From positions 1 through 64,000 of the forward strand of contig JAIWWG010000087.1 of assembly GCA_025435555.1 (NCBI GenBank): a stretch of DNA of 64,000 nucleotides, written 5' to 3'. The DNA comes from Chytriomyces cf. hyalinus JEL632 (taxonomy: Eukaryota; Chytridiomycota; Chytridiomycetes; Chytridiales; Chytriomycetaceae). Positions 35,704 through 46,088 of the stretch are shown in pieces (position 1 is the first letter of the stretch; each line of letters starts with the position of its first letter). The position numbers and the translations under genes are program-made. The notes below the pieces were generated by a model. That model saw nothing but the letters and a program-made list of their open reading frames with translations. It made no database searches and was not told where the DNA came from.

Positions 35704-36079
35704 ATGCCAGCGATGATATCCCACCAACAACAGCAACAGCACAACAAGTCCATCCACGAAACCTGGTTCGGCTTCATCAAAGAAAAAATCCTGGTCGACG
35801 CATGTGCCGCAAACCTCCTCACACCCATCCGAGAACTCTCCTCATCCACAAAACACGTTTAGAAATCCGCAGCGGCAGCGTAATCATTCTCCAAAGAAAA
35901 CCAGCACAACCCCGGCGCAAAAAAGACTCGTTGGGCGTGACGCCTTCTCATGTGTCCTCCCAGCGCGCATCAGCGCTGCGTTCGAGTTTGCGCAGCGTCT
36001 TTTATTTTTCAGGAAATACCCAAACTGGACCGACTTTCCAGTTACGCTGGCGCCGTTGGGCAAATCAAACAAGTTTTGA
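35704..36079 (+). pseudogene. WOPR-gene remnant with internal deletion
   Basis: The start of a WOPR gene (MPAMISHQQQQQHNKSIHET, then WFGFIKEKILVDACAANLL and IRELSSS) is followed by a frameshift, a short IRSGSVIIL piece, and then directly by the family C-terminal motif FFRKYPNWTDFPVTLAPLGK. Everything between the middle of WOPRa and the tail is missing, and the frame changes at least twice. It is the only member on the plus strand. A dead deletion derivative. Confidence 0.7.
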
Positions 36080-36201
36080 AAAATGATTGCAAGTTTTATA
36101 TCCCCCTCTTTTTTTGTCTTGGTTGGAGAGTTGATTGGTTGTTTATACGAAGTAAATAACAAGTTTCTATATTCGGGGGGATGCATGAAAAAAAAAAGGA
36201 T

Positions 36202-37230
36202 TCAATGAAAGTTTAAAGGGGGCAGATAGACGGAAGGGTATTGTTGAGACGACTGGCTGAAGCTGGTGGTTGCACGCAGTGGTGGCAGGTACACTGGCGA
36301 TTCTGACCAATGCGGGTTTTCGCGTAAGAATTTGAGATTGGATTGTAGCAGCGCCAATGTGCCGAGGGAGTCGTCATTGTTTAGTTTGTGAAAAAGTGGG
36401 GTGTCGTCCATTTCGATGGATGCAATGAGTGGTGCGACAGTGGCAGGTGTTGAAAAGGTTGGAGTAGTGAGGCTTGCTGAGAGGGGTGGGATGGGTGTGG
36501 CAACGCTGCCAAGAGATTCAGCGCCTGGAGTAGAGTGTTTGAATGGGGTGCGGATCATGGGGATGAAGCGGTCGAATTCAGGGAGTTGTGAGGGTGTTCG
36601 TAGGGGGCTTGAGTGGAAAGTGGAAGGTTTTCGGTTGAAAAAGTGTTGGACGTCTTTGACTGTGAAGTAAGAAACGACTCTGTATTTGCGGTTGTTTGAT
36701 CCGAGGATAGAGATTGTGCGTTTTGCGAAACCGTTTTGAACGAGTTGGCTGTTTGCGCGGACGCTTGTTACAGTAAAGAGGCCTGCTGGCTTTTCACGAC
36801 ATGTTTGTTGCTTGTCAGGTGATGGGAGTGAGTTGTTGGACGACTTGACCTCAGTCTCACGGTAAAGCAAGAAGGGGCCATTGACTTTACTGGAAGACCA
36901 GCTGCACCCGTCTCTCCAACGCACACGTAAAGTTTCTTGGGACCCTTCAGGAAAGACAATGACGGTACCGCTGCGGAGGGGGAAGGAGGTCATTCCGATG
37001 GGAAGGTCAAGGACTGGGTTGTGGAAGTGGGCGATACAGCTTTCGACGAGGAGTTGGGCGTCGATCGAGTCTTTGATGAAGCCGTGGAATGTTTCGAGGG
37101 GGGGCTTTTGGGTGTGCATTTGTTTTGGATGGGAATGAATATTGCAAGGTTTGCTTTTTAGGGGGATGAGGTTATCGGGGGGAGAGGCGTATGCGCATGA
37201 AATTACGGCCGAGGCAGTCAGACTGGGCAT
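36202..37230 (-). CDS. WOPR-domain transcription regulator, copy 3 (intronless)
   Basis: A single 342-residue open frame. WOPRa: ETFHGFIKDSIDAQLLVESC, LRSGTVIVFPEGS, LRVRWRDGCSWSSSKVNGPF and LLYRETEV. WOPRb: VRANSQLVQNGFAKRTISIL and KYRVVSYFTVKDVQHF. A Ser/Thr/Pro-rich linker leads to the C-terminal FLRENPHWSESPVYLPPL motif. It lacks all the introns that interrupt the domain in its sisters, so it arose by intron loss or reverse transcription; no poly(A) tail is seen at its 3' side. The start at 37230 gives a long leader; the Met before HTQKPP is the alternative. Confidence 0.85.
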   Translation of the reverse strand: MPSLTASAVISCAYASPPDNLIPLKSKPCNIHSHPKQMHTQKPPLETFHGFIKDSIDAQLLVESCIAHFHNPVLDLPIGMTSFPLRSGTVIVFPEGSQETLRVRWRDGCSWSSSKVNGPFLLYRETEVKSSNNSLPSPDKQQTCREKPAGLFTVTSVRANSQLVQNGFAKRTISILGSNNRKYRVVSYFTVKDVQHFFNRKPSTFHSSPLRTPSQLPEFDRFIPMIRTPFKHSTPGAESLGSVATPIPPLSASLTTPTFSTPATVAPLIASIEMDDTPLFHKLNNDDSLGTLALLQSNLKFLRENPHWSESPVYLPPLRATTSFSQSSQQYPSVYLPPLNFH

Positions 37231-38100
37231 TGTAAATAATTTTCCAAATTTACGTAAATTGAATGCCCAGTCAAAATGTCGTTTGGAGACAGACTCTTGA
37301 AACGCTGTTACAAACGAGAGCGTATTTCGTATTTTGAATTGAGCGTTTATTTAAAATATTTAAAAAGATATTCTGAAACAATGGATTGATTTTATCGGGT
37401 TCAATTGTGCTTGAAACTCAGCTGCTGATCTGATCACTCCATCCCATTCCTGCTGGCCATGCATGACACGCAAACCAGATTCTGTTTAAAGAGAGTCTTT
37501 ATAAATTTCATTCTGGTTGGTGTTTGCTGGCGTTTGCTGGGTGGCTGCTGCCGGCGACTTGAATTGATTTTAACTTTACTTTGATGTCGTAATCGCTTTC
37601 ATTATTCCTTTTGTACAAAGAGGGGATGACCGTGTGAGTTCTTTCGCGCTGTTGGGCTTTTGGAGCGAGCGTGTGTCAAGCTGAACAGCGTGTGTGTTAC
37701 ATGCGAAAGCTGAAAATCCCGATCCTTGTTTTTCTCGATATTTGCAGTGTGGCGGCCGTATTGATTCCGAGCATACTCTTTTCATCTTTTTAGCAAGACG
37801 GCGTCGCTTTTGATGACTGGGTGCTGTTAAAAAGCAACTTGAATTATATGAGTGCACTTTCAAATTCAAGATTCCCTGCAAACTCTTGGCAGTGACAGTA
37901 CCAACAAAATTCATCTTCTATAGCTGGCCATAACTACTCTACTGCCTTTAATGACTTTGTTATGAGATTTTGATAAACATTTTTGTGTGCGTTGTATTTC
38001 TCATAATCACATAAAAATGGAATTTTGTCCCTCACGGACCCCCCTCTTCACATAAAAGCGTGGATGCTACCTCTAAACAACCCAACTACTAAAATTAGAA
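37231..38100. other. Intergenic region, no gene recognised
   Basis: It separates a WOPR gene and the divergent secreted Reeler-type gene, so it should hold both promoters. A 112-codon open frame on the minus strand (37576-37914) has no protein-like features. No RNA gene was recognised. Confidence 0.4.
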
Positions 38101-38739
38101 ATGCAATTCCTCCAATACTACCACCTCACAACAATACTACTCTCCCTCCTCTCCCTCACAGCCACATGCCTCCCCAACGGCGCTCCACGCTGCAAAATCA
38201 CTGAATCCATCATTGCTCAAGGCCATAAAATCCCGCAAGGCAGTTTGGGTCTCGTCATGAAACTTCCTGCAAGTTATACACCGGGGGGTGCACCGATTCC
38301 TATTACAATCACGTCTGCAAACGGAGCTGCGGTAAAGTTTGCGGGGATTTTGGCATATGTGACGACTGGCGGGACGCAAGATTCTGTATTGACTGCTTCG
38401 AAAGTGGGTGGAGGCGGCGCCGTAGCGCATGTGGGGCGGTTTCGGCGTATCCACGCACAGCAACTGCGTCCACAAACTGCCGCGTTGTGCACCGCGGTAA
38501 ATGTCAAGAATTCTCATGCAAAGAGTACGGTTACGCATAGTGTTCCGCTGAATGCTACGACGCCGTTTACAATCATGTGGAGTCCCCCGAGGAGGGATAA
38601 GGGCGTTGTTACAGTGAATGTTGTTGTGTCGTCGGGGAGTTCAAAGTCGCCTTGGCAGATTGTGCCGTCGGGGCAGATTTGGAGTCGTGCGAGACATGCG
38701 AATACTGCCAAGAAGGCTACCGTTTCCAAGAAGGCCTAG
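38101..38739 (+). CDS. Secreted Reeler-domain-like protein
   Basis: Single exon, 212 residues. Residues 1-23 form a signal peptide (Leu/Thr-rich core after MQFLQYYHLTT; likely cleavage after TATC or near LPNGAP). The mature part shows the Reeler plan: NGAPRCK at the start, VKFAGILAYVTT, VGRF, a Cys in ALCTAVNVKN, STVTHSVPLNATTPFTIMW, SPPRRDKGVVTVNVVV, and a basic C-terminus rich in Lys/Ala. Reeler domains are extracellular beta-sandwich modules of poorly defined role. It sits between two WOPR genes. The assignment rests on pattern only; an unrelated secreted beta-protein is possible. Confidence 0.6.
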   Translation: MQFLQYYHLTTILLSLLSLTATCLPNGAPRCKITESIIAQGHKIPQGSLGLVMKLPASYTPGGAPIPITITSANGAAVKFAGILAYVTTGGTQDSVLTASKVGGGGAVAHVGRFRRIHAQQLRPQTAALCTAVNVKNSHAKSTVTHSVPLNATTPFTIMWSPPRRDKGVVTVNVVVSSGSSKSPWQIVPSGQIWSRARHANTAKKATVSKKA

Positions 38740-38900
38740 ATGACAGTACACACACCATTTTTTTTATTTTTTTCATTACAAACAAATATTCACACAAAAA
38801 GGATCTTGTAACGCTGGCTGTTACACTTTTCCCTTCAAAGTGAAAAGAATTCATATTGGTAGTATACAAGAGAAATAAATACGCAGTTTTTGCATTTCGT

Positions 38901-40271
38901 TCAACTCCAATTGTCTACTTGTTGTTTACGCGAGTACGAGTACGCGTTCTGAAGCAGTGGTGGCAGGTACGTTGGATTATTGTGCCAAGACGGGTTTGAT
39001 TTGAAAAACGGGATATACTGTTGAAGACCTTGTCCACCATGTTTGATTGCGTTTTTTTCAAACTGATGGAGAAGGTTGTGGTTGAGGGAGGTGGCTGAAG
39101 GATTGGTTCGAGGTGTTTCGTCAGTGACAATGGGCAGCGGTGATTCGGAGTGATTTGGAATTCGTGGATCGGATGTGCCGCGGATCAAAGATTTTATTTG
39201 ATGAAAGGCGGGGATCATGGATGGAGTTTTTAGGAGTTGTTGTTGCTGGCATGAGCGAGTAGTTGTAGTAGCGGGTGTTGAGGTAAAATAGTGGTCCACG
39301 TCGGATGGGTAAAAGTAATTGATGACGCGGTATCTTTGGCCTGTGGATGCTGTTTTTTTTGTTTGTTTGTTTTTTTTGTTTTTTTTTTAGATTTGAGCGC
39401 GGTGTGTGGGAGGGTGAATACCTGCAATGGAGATTGTACGTTTCGCGAGTCCGTTGGGGAGGATTCGTGTATATGGACGTAGAGATGTTGTAATGAAGAG
39501 GGAGTTTTTTTCGAGTGTTGGTGGGACGGGAGTTTGTGTGGTTGTTGATTCAACTTGGCTGTTTGAAGGAATAGTGTGTGAGAGAATGTTGATTTTCGCG
39601 CATTTGGGGGATTGTTTTACCGGTATAGAAGAAATGAGCCCGAGATTCGCGAGGATGACCATTGTCCGCCGTCTTGGGGAAGTTTTGGGGAATTTGTCAG
39701 TTTTTTTTTGAAATTTTGATAAATCAACATGTAATTACCGCGCCATCGCATACGCAGCACTTGGGCAGTTGATTCAGCAAAGACAATGACTGTGCCCTGT
39801 GTCCATTCTGCAAATTAACACATGTCCACTGCAAGCATAAAATAAATTGTATATACACTGCGAATTGAGGTTAAACTCATGCCGATCGGGATTTCAGTCA
39901 TTGGAGTCAAGATTCCTTGCACGCATGCTTCGACAAGGATCAGTGCGTCGACTCTTTTTTTTTTGTTGGAATTTTTAAGCGCCACGCTTTTGTGTTTATT
40001 GAGTTTTGGGAAAATTGGGGGTTTATCACCTGTCGTGGATGAAGCCATAGAATGTTTCGTGTGATTTTTCGAGAGTGGGGTATGGACTGCTGTTGTTTTG
40101 GAGAGTGTGTCGCTGTTGCTGAGAGTGCAATGGGGTCTGTGTGAAGGGTGTTGGATGGGATCGAGATGGACCGGGAGTAGTTGCAGGTTGGTTGCTGTTG
40201 TTGGTGTAAGGGGGTTGCGGGTGCCAGACGGCTGGTTGTTGCATTCTTGGACTCGCACTGCTTGAAGCCAT
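38901..40271 (-). CDS. WOPR-domain transcription regulator, copy 4
   Basis: The start at 40271 gives MASSSASPRMQQPAVWHPQP, a Gln/Pro/Asn-rich N-terminus. WOPRa is split by introns: HETFYGFIHD, a phase-2 intron (about 39958-40034), RVDALILVEACVQGIL, an intron, GTVIVFAESTAQVLRMRWRG, an intron, QWSSSRISGSFLLYR. WOPRb: RILPNGLAKRTISIA, an intron, GQRYRVINYFYPSDVDHYF. The C-terminal motif is FFKSNPSWHNNPTYLPPLL. It has more introns than its sisters. A heptamer repeat lies just upstream of the start codon. Confidence 0.8.
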
Positions 40272-40275
40272 TGTA

Positions 40276-40331
40276 TGGATGGATTTGGGATTTGGGATTT
40301 GGGATTTGGGATTCGGGATTTGGGATTTGGA
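40276..40331. repeat. GGGATTT heptamer tandem repeat
   Basis: About six and a half copies of a 7-bp unit (gggattt, one copy gggattc) a few bases upstream of the start codon of WOPR copy 4, in the presumed 5' untranslated region. It resembles a telomere-type G-rich heptamer but is not the common fungal TTAGGG. Confidence 0.75.
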
Positions 40332-40744
40332 TGGGAATAGACCCAATTTCTTTTCTAAGGAATTTTGAATTCGAATTTTTGTGCGACAGACGGCGGCAAA
40401 GAAAGAAAGATGCATGCGCGGGGCTTTCTGTGACTCCTTTTTAACCCTAAAAGTTATTTATTTTGAAATGGAGATGGATTGAGGAGATGAGATGGATTGA
40501 TGGAGATTGGATGGGAAGGGGTAAAGCTGACCAGTCTCTTGTCAGTCAAACTGGGCTGTTGTCTGCAGTTACCGAATGCGTGGGTAGTTGTGATCCGTAG
40601 AATGCAAAAGAGTGGATACTGTCTCCATATACACGTTCTAATTGGTCGCCGTAACACACAACATTGCAAATCACTCAACCAATAAAAAATTTATTGAATA
40701 AAAATTTATAAGCAATCAAAATTTGATTTGTCAACAACAACTTT

Positions 40745-41766
40745 TTATTTTCTTTCTTTGTATTCAAGTGGTGCCAGGATCACGCGTGTCTGTGTCCAGT
40801 TTGGGTTACGTCGAAAGTATTCCGTGTTTTGTTGCATTACGCGGAATTGACATGTTTCGGAAATGAAGCGGGTGAGGAGTCTGTTGTCTGGTTCTTCTTG
40901 TTTTATGGGTGCGTGCTTTTTGAAGGCTTCCAACTGTGACATGGTGGATGGTGTGGCCAGAGTTTGTGTGAATGTTGTTTTCTTGGAAGAGTACAGGTAT
41001 TCTACCTCGGATGGGTAAAAGTAGTTGATGACACGGTACCTGTCATGGAATATATTAGCATTTAATATTGAATAAAATAAAATAAAATAAAATAGAATCA
41101 AATAAATCTTATTTTTGGGATATTTTCACCACCTCTTTTTATCAGACCCAGTCATTGTAATTGTCCGTTTCGCAAACCCATTCAAAACAAGTTTCGAGTT
41201 TTTGCGCACGGAACAAGTGATGAACAGATTGCATGACTCTTTTCTTTTGATTGGTGGTAAAGTGGGAGAACCCCCCTTTATCGCAGTTACTTGGCGGTAC
41301 AACAAGAACGGTCCGCATATCCGAGAACATGACCTGTGTGTGTTGTATTATAAAATTAATTGTATAAAATTAAAGGGGGGTCCACTCAATAAACATACCA
41401 CTGCGCTCCATCCCTCCAGCGCATTCTCAAAGATTGATCCGATTTTTCTGCAAACACGATTGTTGTTCCTGATGTTATTGGAAGTGCAGTGATTCCTGGT
41501 GGAAGATCGTGTACGAGTGGGAGGTGTCCTGCAATGCATGCTTCAATGAGGAGTTGGGCGTCTTGCGTGTCGCGCACGAAGCAGTTGATTGTTTCAAAGG
41601 GTGCATGTTGTTTTGATGTTGAGTGGGTGGGGGGTTCTTTTGTGGGGAATTGGTGGTGGTGGTTGTTGGTGTGATAGTTTGTTGATGTTGTGGTTGTTGT
41701 TGTTGTTGTTGTTGACGGACGGGGTCGTATTAGAGGCTGGAATGTGTGCTGCTGGTGTTGGGTCAT
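40745..41766 (-). CDS. WOPR-domain transcription regulator, copy 5
   Basis: The start at 41766 gives MTQHQQHTFQPLIRPRPSTT with a poly-Thr run. WOPRa: FETINCFVRDTQDAQLLIEAC, ITSGTTIVFAEKSDQSLRMRWRDGAQW, an intron (about 41342-41398), then SCSRICGPFLLYRQVTAIKG without the intron after LLYR that copies 1, 4 and 6 have. WOPRb: KLVLNGFAKRTITMTGSDKKR, an intron (about 41042-41133), RYRVINYFYPSEVEYLYS. A lysine-rich tail holds a KQEEP site and the C-terminal YFRRNPNWTQTRVILAPLEY motif. The shortest tail of the array. Confidence 0.8.
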
Positions 41767-42374
41767 GTTGAGTTGTCGATCTGGAAGGGTGGTGCAATAA
41801 ATAAATCCTTGGAATATTTATCAAGAGTTTAAGAAAATGATTGGATGGCCTCATCCAATTTTATTTTTATTTTTATTGGATGGTCCCACGTGTGTCAGCA
41901 TGTGAGTGTGAGGGTGAGTGTGAGGGTGAGGGTGAGTGTGAGGTGTGTGGCTGCAGAGTTGCCTGCATCGTGATTAAAAAAAGATTTTTTTATTTTGCCT
42001 GGGCATTAATGATAAATTTGATGTGAGGGTTTCCTTTGCGCTGCTGCTTACTTGATGAGCGACTCTGTTGAACGTTCCTAACTCCGATTCCAAGGCAAGG
42101 GTTCTATTTATCTTCTGATTTCACATTTTATATTTTATTTTACTTATATTTATTCCTCTTATTTAACGGCCCAAAATGCACCCGCTGCATCAGCCCAAGA
42201 CTTGTCCATTTCAAAAATACAGAAACGGAGATCCGAGTCGCATTTATTCAGATCCCCGATATCAACAACGACTCGGCATTTTGTACTTTGTGGTGATTGT
42301 CGATGGAGTCGTGTTTTGTGTGTAAAGGGGAGAGCGGGTTAAACTGCGTGCGTGCGTGCGTGCATGCGAGTGTT

Positions 42375-42592
42375 TTATCGATTGGAGGCGTGGTGGTTCT
42401 TTGCTTGCGTGTATGATTCCCAGCAGTCTTGTTCAAGAATCTGAATCGATGGTCTTGTGATGGCAGTTTGAATGCATGCATGCACTGTTTGAGCGTCTCG
42501 AAGGCCGTAGAAGGATGACACGTCTTGTGCCGTATAGTATGAAATGACGCGGTAGAATCTTCCGTTCGAGCCGAATCGAAAAACAGGTTCAA
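42375..42592 (-). pseudogene. WOPR-gene 3' remnant
   Basis: It encodes GSNGRFYRVISYYTAQDVSSFYG, the last part of WOPRb, then an unrelated short tail to a TAA at 42375-42377. No WOPRa or earlier WOPRb exon is found upstream to 42950, and the C-terminal NPxW motif is missing. The flanking 41770-43170 holds homopolymers (a C11/A11 run near 42870 and a 24-nt A run at 43147) and no other recognisable gene. Confidence 0.55.
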
Positions 42593-43170
42593 AATGGGTG
42601 CAGATTGGAATGGAGTGATGGAAAAACTGGGAGACTGGTTTTTGTTGATCTTGATGGGATATCCCGAACCTTGCGTTGTTGGTTACAACGCGTTAACACG
42701 ATCCAAATCCTCCCCCCCGGTAGCACGGGCGGTGACCCAGACGGAATCGAGTTTCCAGTTCCCACAACTATGGACAACATACATATTTTGTTTTTCCCGC
42801 AGGTGTCCACCGATTGCCAGTGTTGACGAGTTCACGGCGGCAAAGTTTAAACCACCTGTGAAGCCATCCCCCCCCCCCCCAAAAAAAAAAAACCAAGTTT
42901 CTAGTTCCTCGTAAATTGGTACCGCGAGATTATACGTCAAAGGCAAGCGAGAACCCGAACCAAGTTTCCAGTTACTCGTTATCTCGTGTTCAGAGTTGGC
43001 GTACCGACAGCGTATTTATTGCACCTTCATCTAATGTCTCCTCTCCCTCTCCGTCTTCCCACCACCACCCCCTCTCCAAGACTCATTCACTTCAGGTATT
43101 CCACATAATCGCCCCCTCACCCACTCAAAACAAAATAGCTTTTCAAAAAAAAAAAAAAAAAAAAAAAAAA

Positions 43171-43494
43171 TCAAAACAATTTGATATCACTGCTTGGCCG
43201 CAATGGGGCCAGAAGAACCGATTCACCCTTCCACCCACTTAATCCACTCAAATTTATGTATACGCTTTCGAGTGGCACGAATACTTTCTTTGTTTCCTTT
43301 GCCCGTTGCATCAATGGGGTGCTAGAGACTTGAGGTGGGGTTGCGAGGCCTGATGGTGCCGCCGTTGTGCTCGTAGATGGCATGTTTTGTGGTTTATGGA
43401 GACTCATGAGGATCATTTCGGGTTGAATGACTTCATTCTGATGCTGCTGCTGCTGTTGTTGTTGGAGTTGCTGTTGTTGATGTGCTGGTGGTGC

Positions 43495-43540
<46 letters not shown>

Positions 43541-44342
43541 GCTGTTGTTGGGGTTGCCAGGTGCAGCCCTTTGAATTGGTCGAGTTCCGACAGATCTGAG
43601 GGTCTTTTTAGTGTGCCGCGGGCAGTTTGTTTGTAAATGTGGTCCACGTCGCGTGGGTGAAAGTAGGAAATGATGCGGTATCTGAATCCATCTGCTCCAC
43701 GTAGAGAAATTGTTCGCTTTGCAAGCCCGTTTGGAATCAGTTTTGTGTTTGGTCGAACATTCTGGACGACAAAGTTGGAGTGGCGTTCCCGCTGCTGAGG
43801 CACTTCTGCGTTTGAATTTGCGACTTCACTGTGGAGGTGAGAGATGGGGAGGATTGAGAAAAGATGTGTGTGTTTTTTGGGGGCGGGGGGGTTGCATCGG
43901 GAACGTTGCAAAGAAAAAAAAAAAAAAAAAAAAAAGGCTCACCGGTACAACAAAAATTGTTGCGAGATTTTGGAGCATGACCATAGGATTCCGTCTGTGT
44001 GCGCAAAAGTAAGGGGGGGATTGATCGATCGATCAGATAGGATTGACATGAATGATTGGATTATACCTCGCCATCGAACTCGCATGGATTCAGAGTTTTC
44101 GCAAAACACAACGACGCTGCCGCTGCGGATGGGTTCAGTGCGGCTTCCTGCGAGGGGCATGTCTCCAATGACTGGGAGTGCGCCTTGGACGCATGCGTTG
44201 ACTAGGATTTGGGCGTCTTCGGGGTCCTGTATGTGTTTTGAGTTGGTTGGTTTGAGTGAGTGGGTTAAGGGAGGTTGCTTACCTTGACGAAGCCGTAGAA
44301 GGTCTCGATGGATTTGAGGGGTTCGTCTTCTTCTTGCTGCAT
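43171..44342 (-). CDS. WOPR-domain transcription regulator, copy 6
   Basis: The start at 44342 gives MQQEEDEPLKSIETFYGFVK, followed by an intron, DPEDAQILVNACVQGALP, IRSGSVVVFCENSESMRVRWRG, an intron, ILWSCSKISQQFLLYR, an intron, then VQNVRPNTKLIPNGLAKRTISLRG and FRYRIISYFHPRDVDHIY. The linker has runs of about 15 Thr and several Gln from GTT/GTTGCT-type repeats (plus strand 43440-43560). The C-terminus reads LSGLSGWKGESVLLAPL, a diverged form of the array motif that keeps the Trp and LAPL. Intron poly(T) near 43916-43935. SQQ in place of the usual SGP/SGS after the helix is a local oddity. Confidence 0.8.
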
Positions 44343-44620
44343 GGGAAGGGTGGAGTGGATGGGGGGGAAGGGGTAAGGGGGGTGGGCAGTAGGTAGTTGG
44401 TTGGGATGGTTGGGAGTGTCCGAGGGGACAGAAGGAAGGGGAAAGAAGAAGAAAAAGAAAAAAAATAGGTGGAGATGGAAATGATGCACTTTAAGCGGAA
44501 AATTTTAGTGTTGCGTTGGTTGGGGGATTAAAAATGATTTATTGTAAATAATTATATATTGGATATATTTTGTTGCAGTTTCGGACATTCTGTTTTCCAT
44601 CAGATTCTAGATTGTTCTAC

Positions 44621-44652
44621 GGGATTCCATTCCATTCCATTCCATTCCATTG
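44621..44652. repeat. ATTCC pentamer repeat
   Basis: Six near-perfect attcc units in the gap between WOPR copies 6 and 7 (44343-44882). Apart from this run and an AT-rich stretch I see no feature in the gap; it should contain the promoter of copy 6. Confidence 0.7.
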
Positions 44653-44882
44653 GTACTCAGCAGTCAATCTGTTCTTGTTGTTGCTGTTGTTGTTGTTTTG
44701 TTCTCGCAGAGACTGTTTGTCACTCCCACGTGTGGCACCCCAACCCCCTAATCCAATTTAATTTAATTTTAATTGGACCCAGAATGCCCAGTCTTATTGT
44801 ATATTTAAATCCCATGTTTTATTATTACTGCAATATACCCCCATACCCACAAATTCAAAATTCTCTCTTTTCATTCGCCCTT

Positions 44883-46088
44883 TTATCGCTTCGATATCGG
44901 CGCAAGCGTCACTGGAAACTCGGTCCAGAACGGATTCGTTTCAAAGTAGTTGAAATGCCGCTTTGATCCCAACCCGCCGCATTCGCATTCGCATTCGCAG
45001 TCAGATCCAGATGCATCCTTTACTTGGACTGTGGATCCATGATTTGGAGAAGCGTGAAGATCTTCAGATTGCGGTGTCATGACTTTTGGAGATGCGTTGG
45101 ATGGCGGCGATGTAAACTTGGAATGCTTTTTCGAAATGGATGTTGTTGCATGGATGGATTGAATGGATTGGTTGGTGGATTGGTTTGATTGTCGATGATG
45201 GGTTGTTTCCACCAATTGTTTCTGTTGTTGCTGTTGTTGAAATTGCGCTGCTGCTGCTTGAGCGTTTGTTGAATTTCGTAACAGCGCAGAGTATGAAAGA
45301 TCGGGCATGGAAAATGGATGCAATGCACCACCCCTTTTCGAAAACCGTGCATATTCAGGCATACTCGATGGCGTTGAAAGTCCCGATGAATTTGCGACAG
45401 GATCTCCATACAAATGCTGCACATGGCATGGATAAAAATATGAAATGACTCGGTATCGGTTTCCATCTGACCCAGATAATGTCAATGTGCGTTTTGCGAG
45501 TCCGTTCGCAACGAAACGCGTTTTCCCGCGAACGACCGTGTTGACGAAGCGAATGTCTCGTTCGTTTACGGTGTTTGTGCTTGGGGTTGTGGCGGATTCA
45601 ACTTCGCGGTATAAGAGGAAGGGGCCTTGGAGACGGGAGGCGGACCATCTGCATCCATCCCTTTTTTTTTTTTTTTTTTTTTTTTTGAAGTGCGAGTCAA
45701 AATGTCAGCAATGTGTCATGTACAAATCAACATTAATAATGATTTACCTCCATCGAACCATTTGACCCAAGTTACTGTTTTCAGCAAATACAAGCACAGT
45801 CCCACTCCGGATCTGCAAATCAGACAGCGACATGGGCACCATATTCAGTGGCTGCAGGAGTCCCTCGATACAGGCCTCGATACACAGCTGTGCATCCAGC
45901 GGGTCCTTGATGAAGCCACGGAAAGTCTCAGTGAAGCGGCGGGACTGTGGGCGTGCGATGGATTGTTCAGAGCCTTGATGGGCTCGATTCGGTGATGTGG
46001 AACCTCCGATGATGATGTGGTCGTCGAATCCCTGCCAGGGCACTGCTTGCTGCTGTTGCTGTTGTTGCTGGTGGTGTATGGATGCCAT
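44883..46088 (-). CDS. WOPR-domain transcription regulator, copy 7
   Basis: The start at 46088 gives MASIHHQQQQQQQQAVPWQG. WOPRa: FTETFRGFIKDPLDAQLCIEAC, IRSGTVLVFAENSNLGQMVRWR, an intron with a 25-nt T run (near 45662), then CRWSASRLQGPFLLYREVES with no intron after LLYR. WOPRb: GKTRFVANGLAKRTLTLSGS and NRYRVISYFYPCHVQHLYG. A Gln/His/Asn-rich linker with a CECECEC dipeptide run leads to the C-terminal YFETNPFWTEFPVTLAPISK. The cleanest member apart from copy 3, and the array's distal end. Confidence 0.85.

Noticed and set aside
36175-36205. Poly(A) tail marking WOPR copy 3 as a retrocopy
   Set aside because: The homopolymer at the gene's 3' side reads as T on the coding strand, so it does not support reverse transcription.
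37576-37914. 112-codon minus-strand frame between a WOPR gene and the Reeler-type gene
   Set aside because: Composition is not protein-like and there is no domain or splice context.
40276-40331. Heptamer repeat as an interstitial telomere
   Set aside because: The unit differs from known fungal telomere repeats and is short and local; treated as a minisatellite.
42594-42914. Plus-strand open frames in the 42.6-43.2 kb region, one with a WRTDSVFIAP stretch
   Set aside because: A faint likeness to the array's C-terminal motif, but no WOPR sequence upstream on that strand; probably chance.
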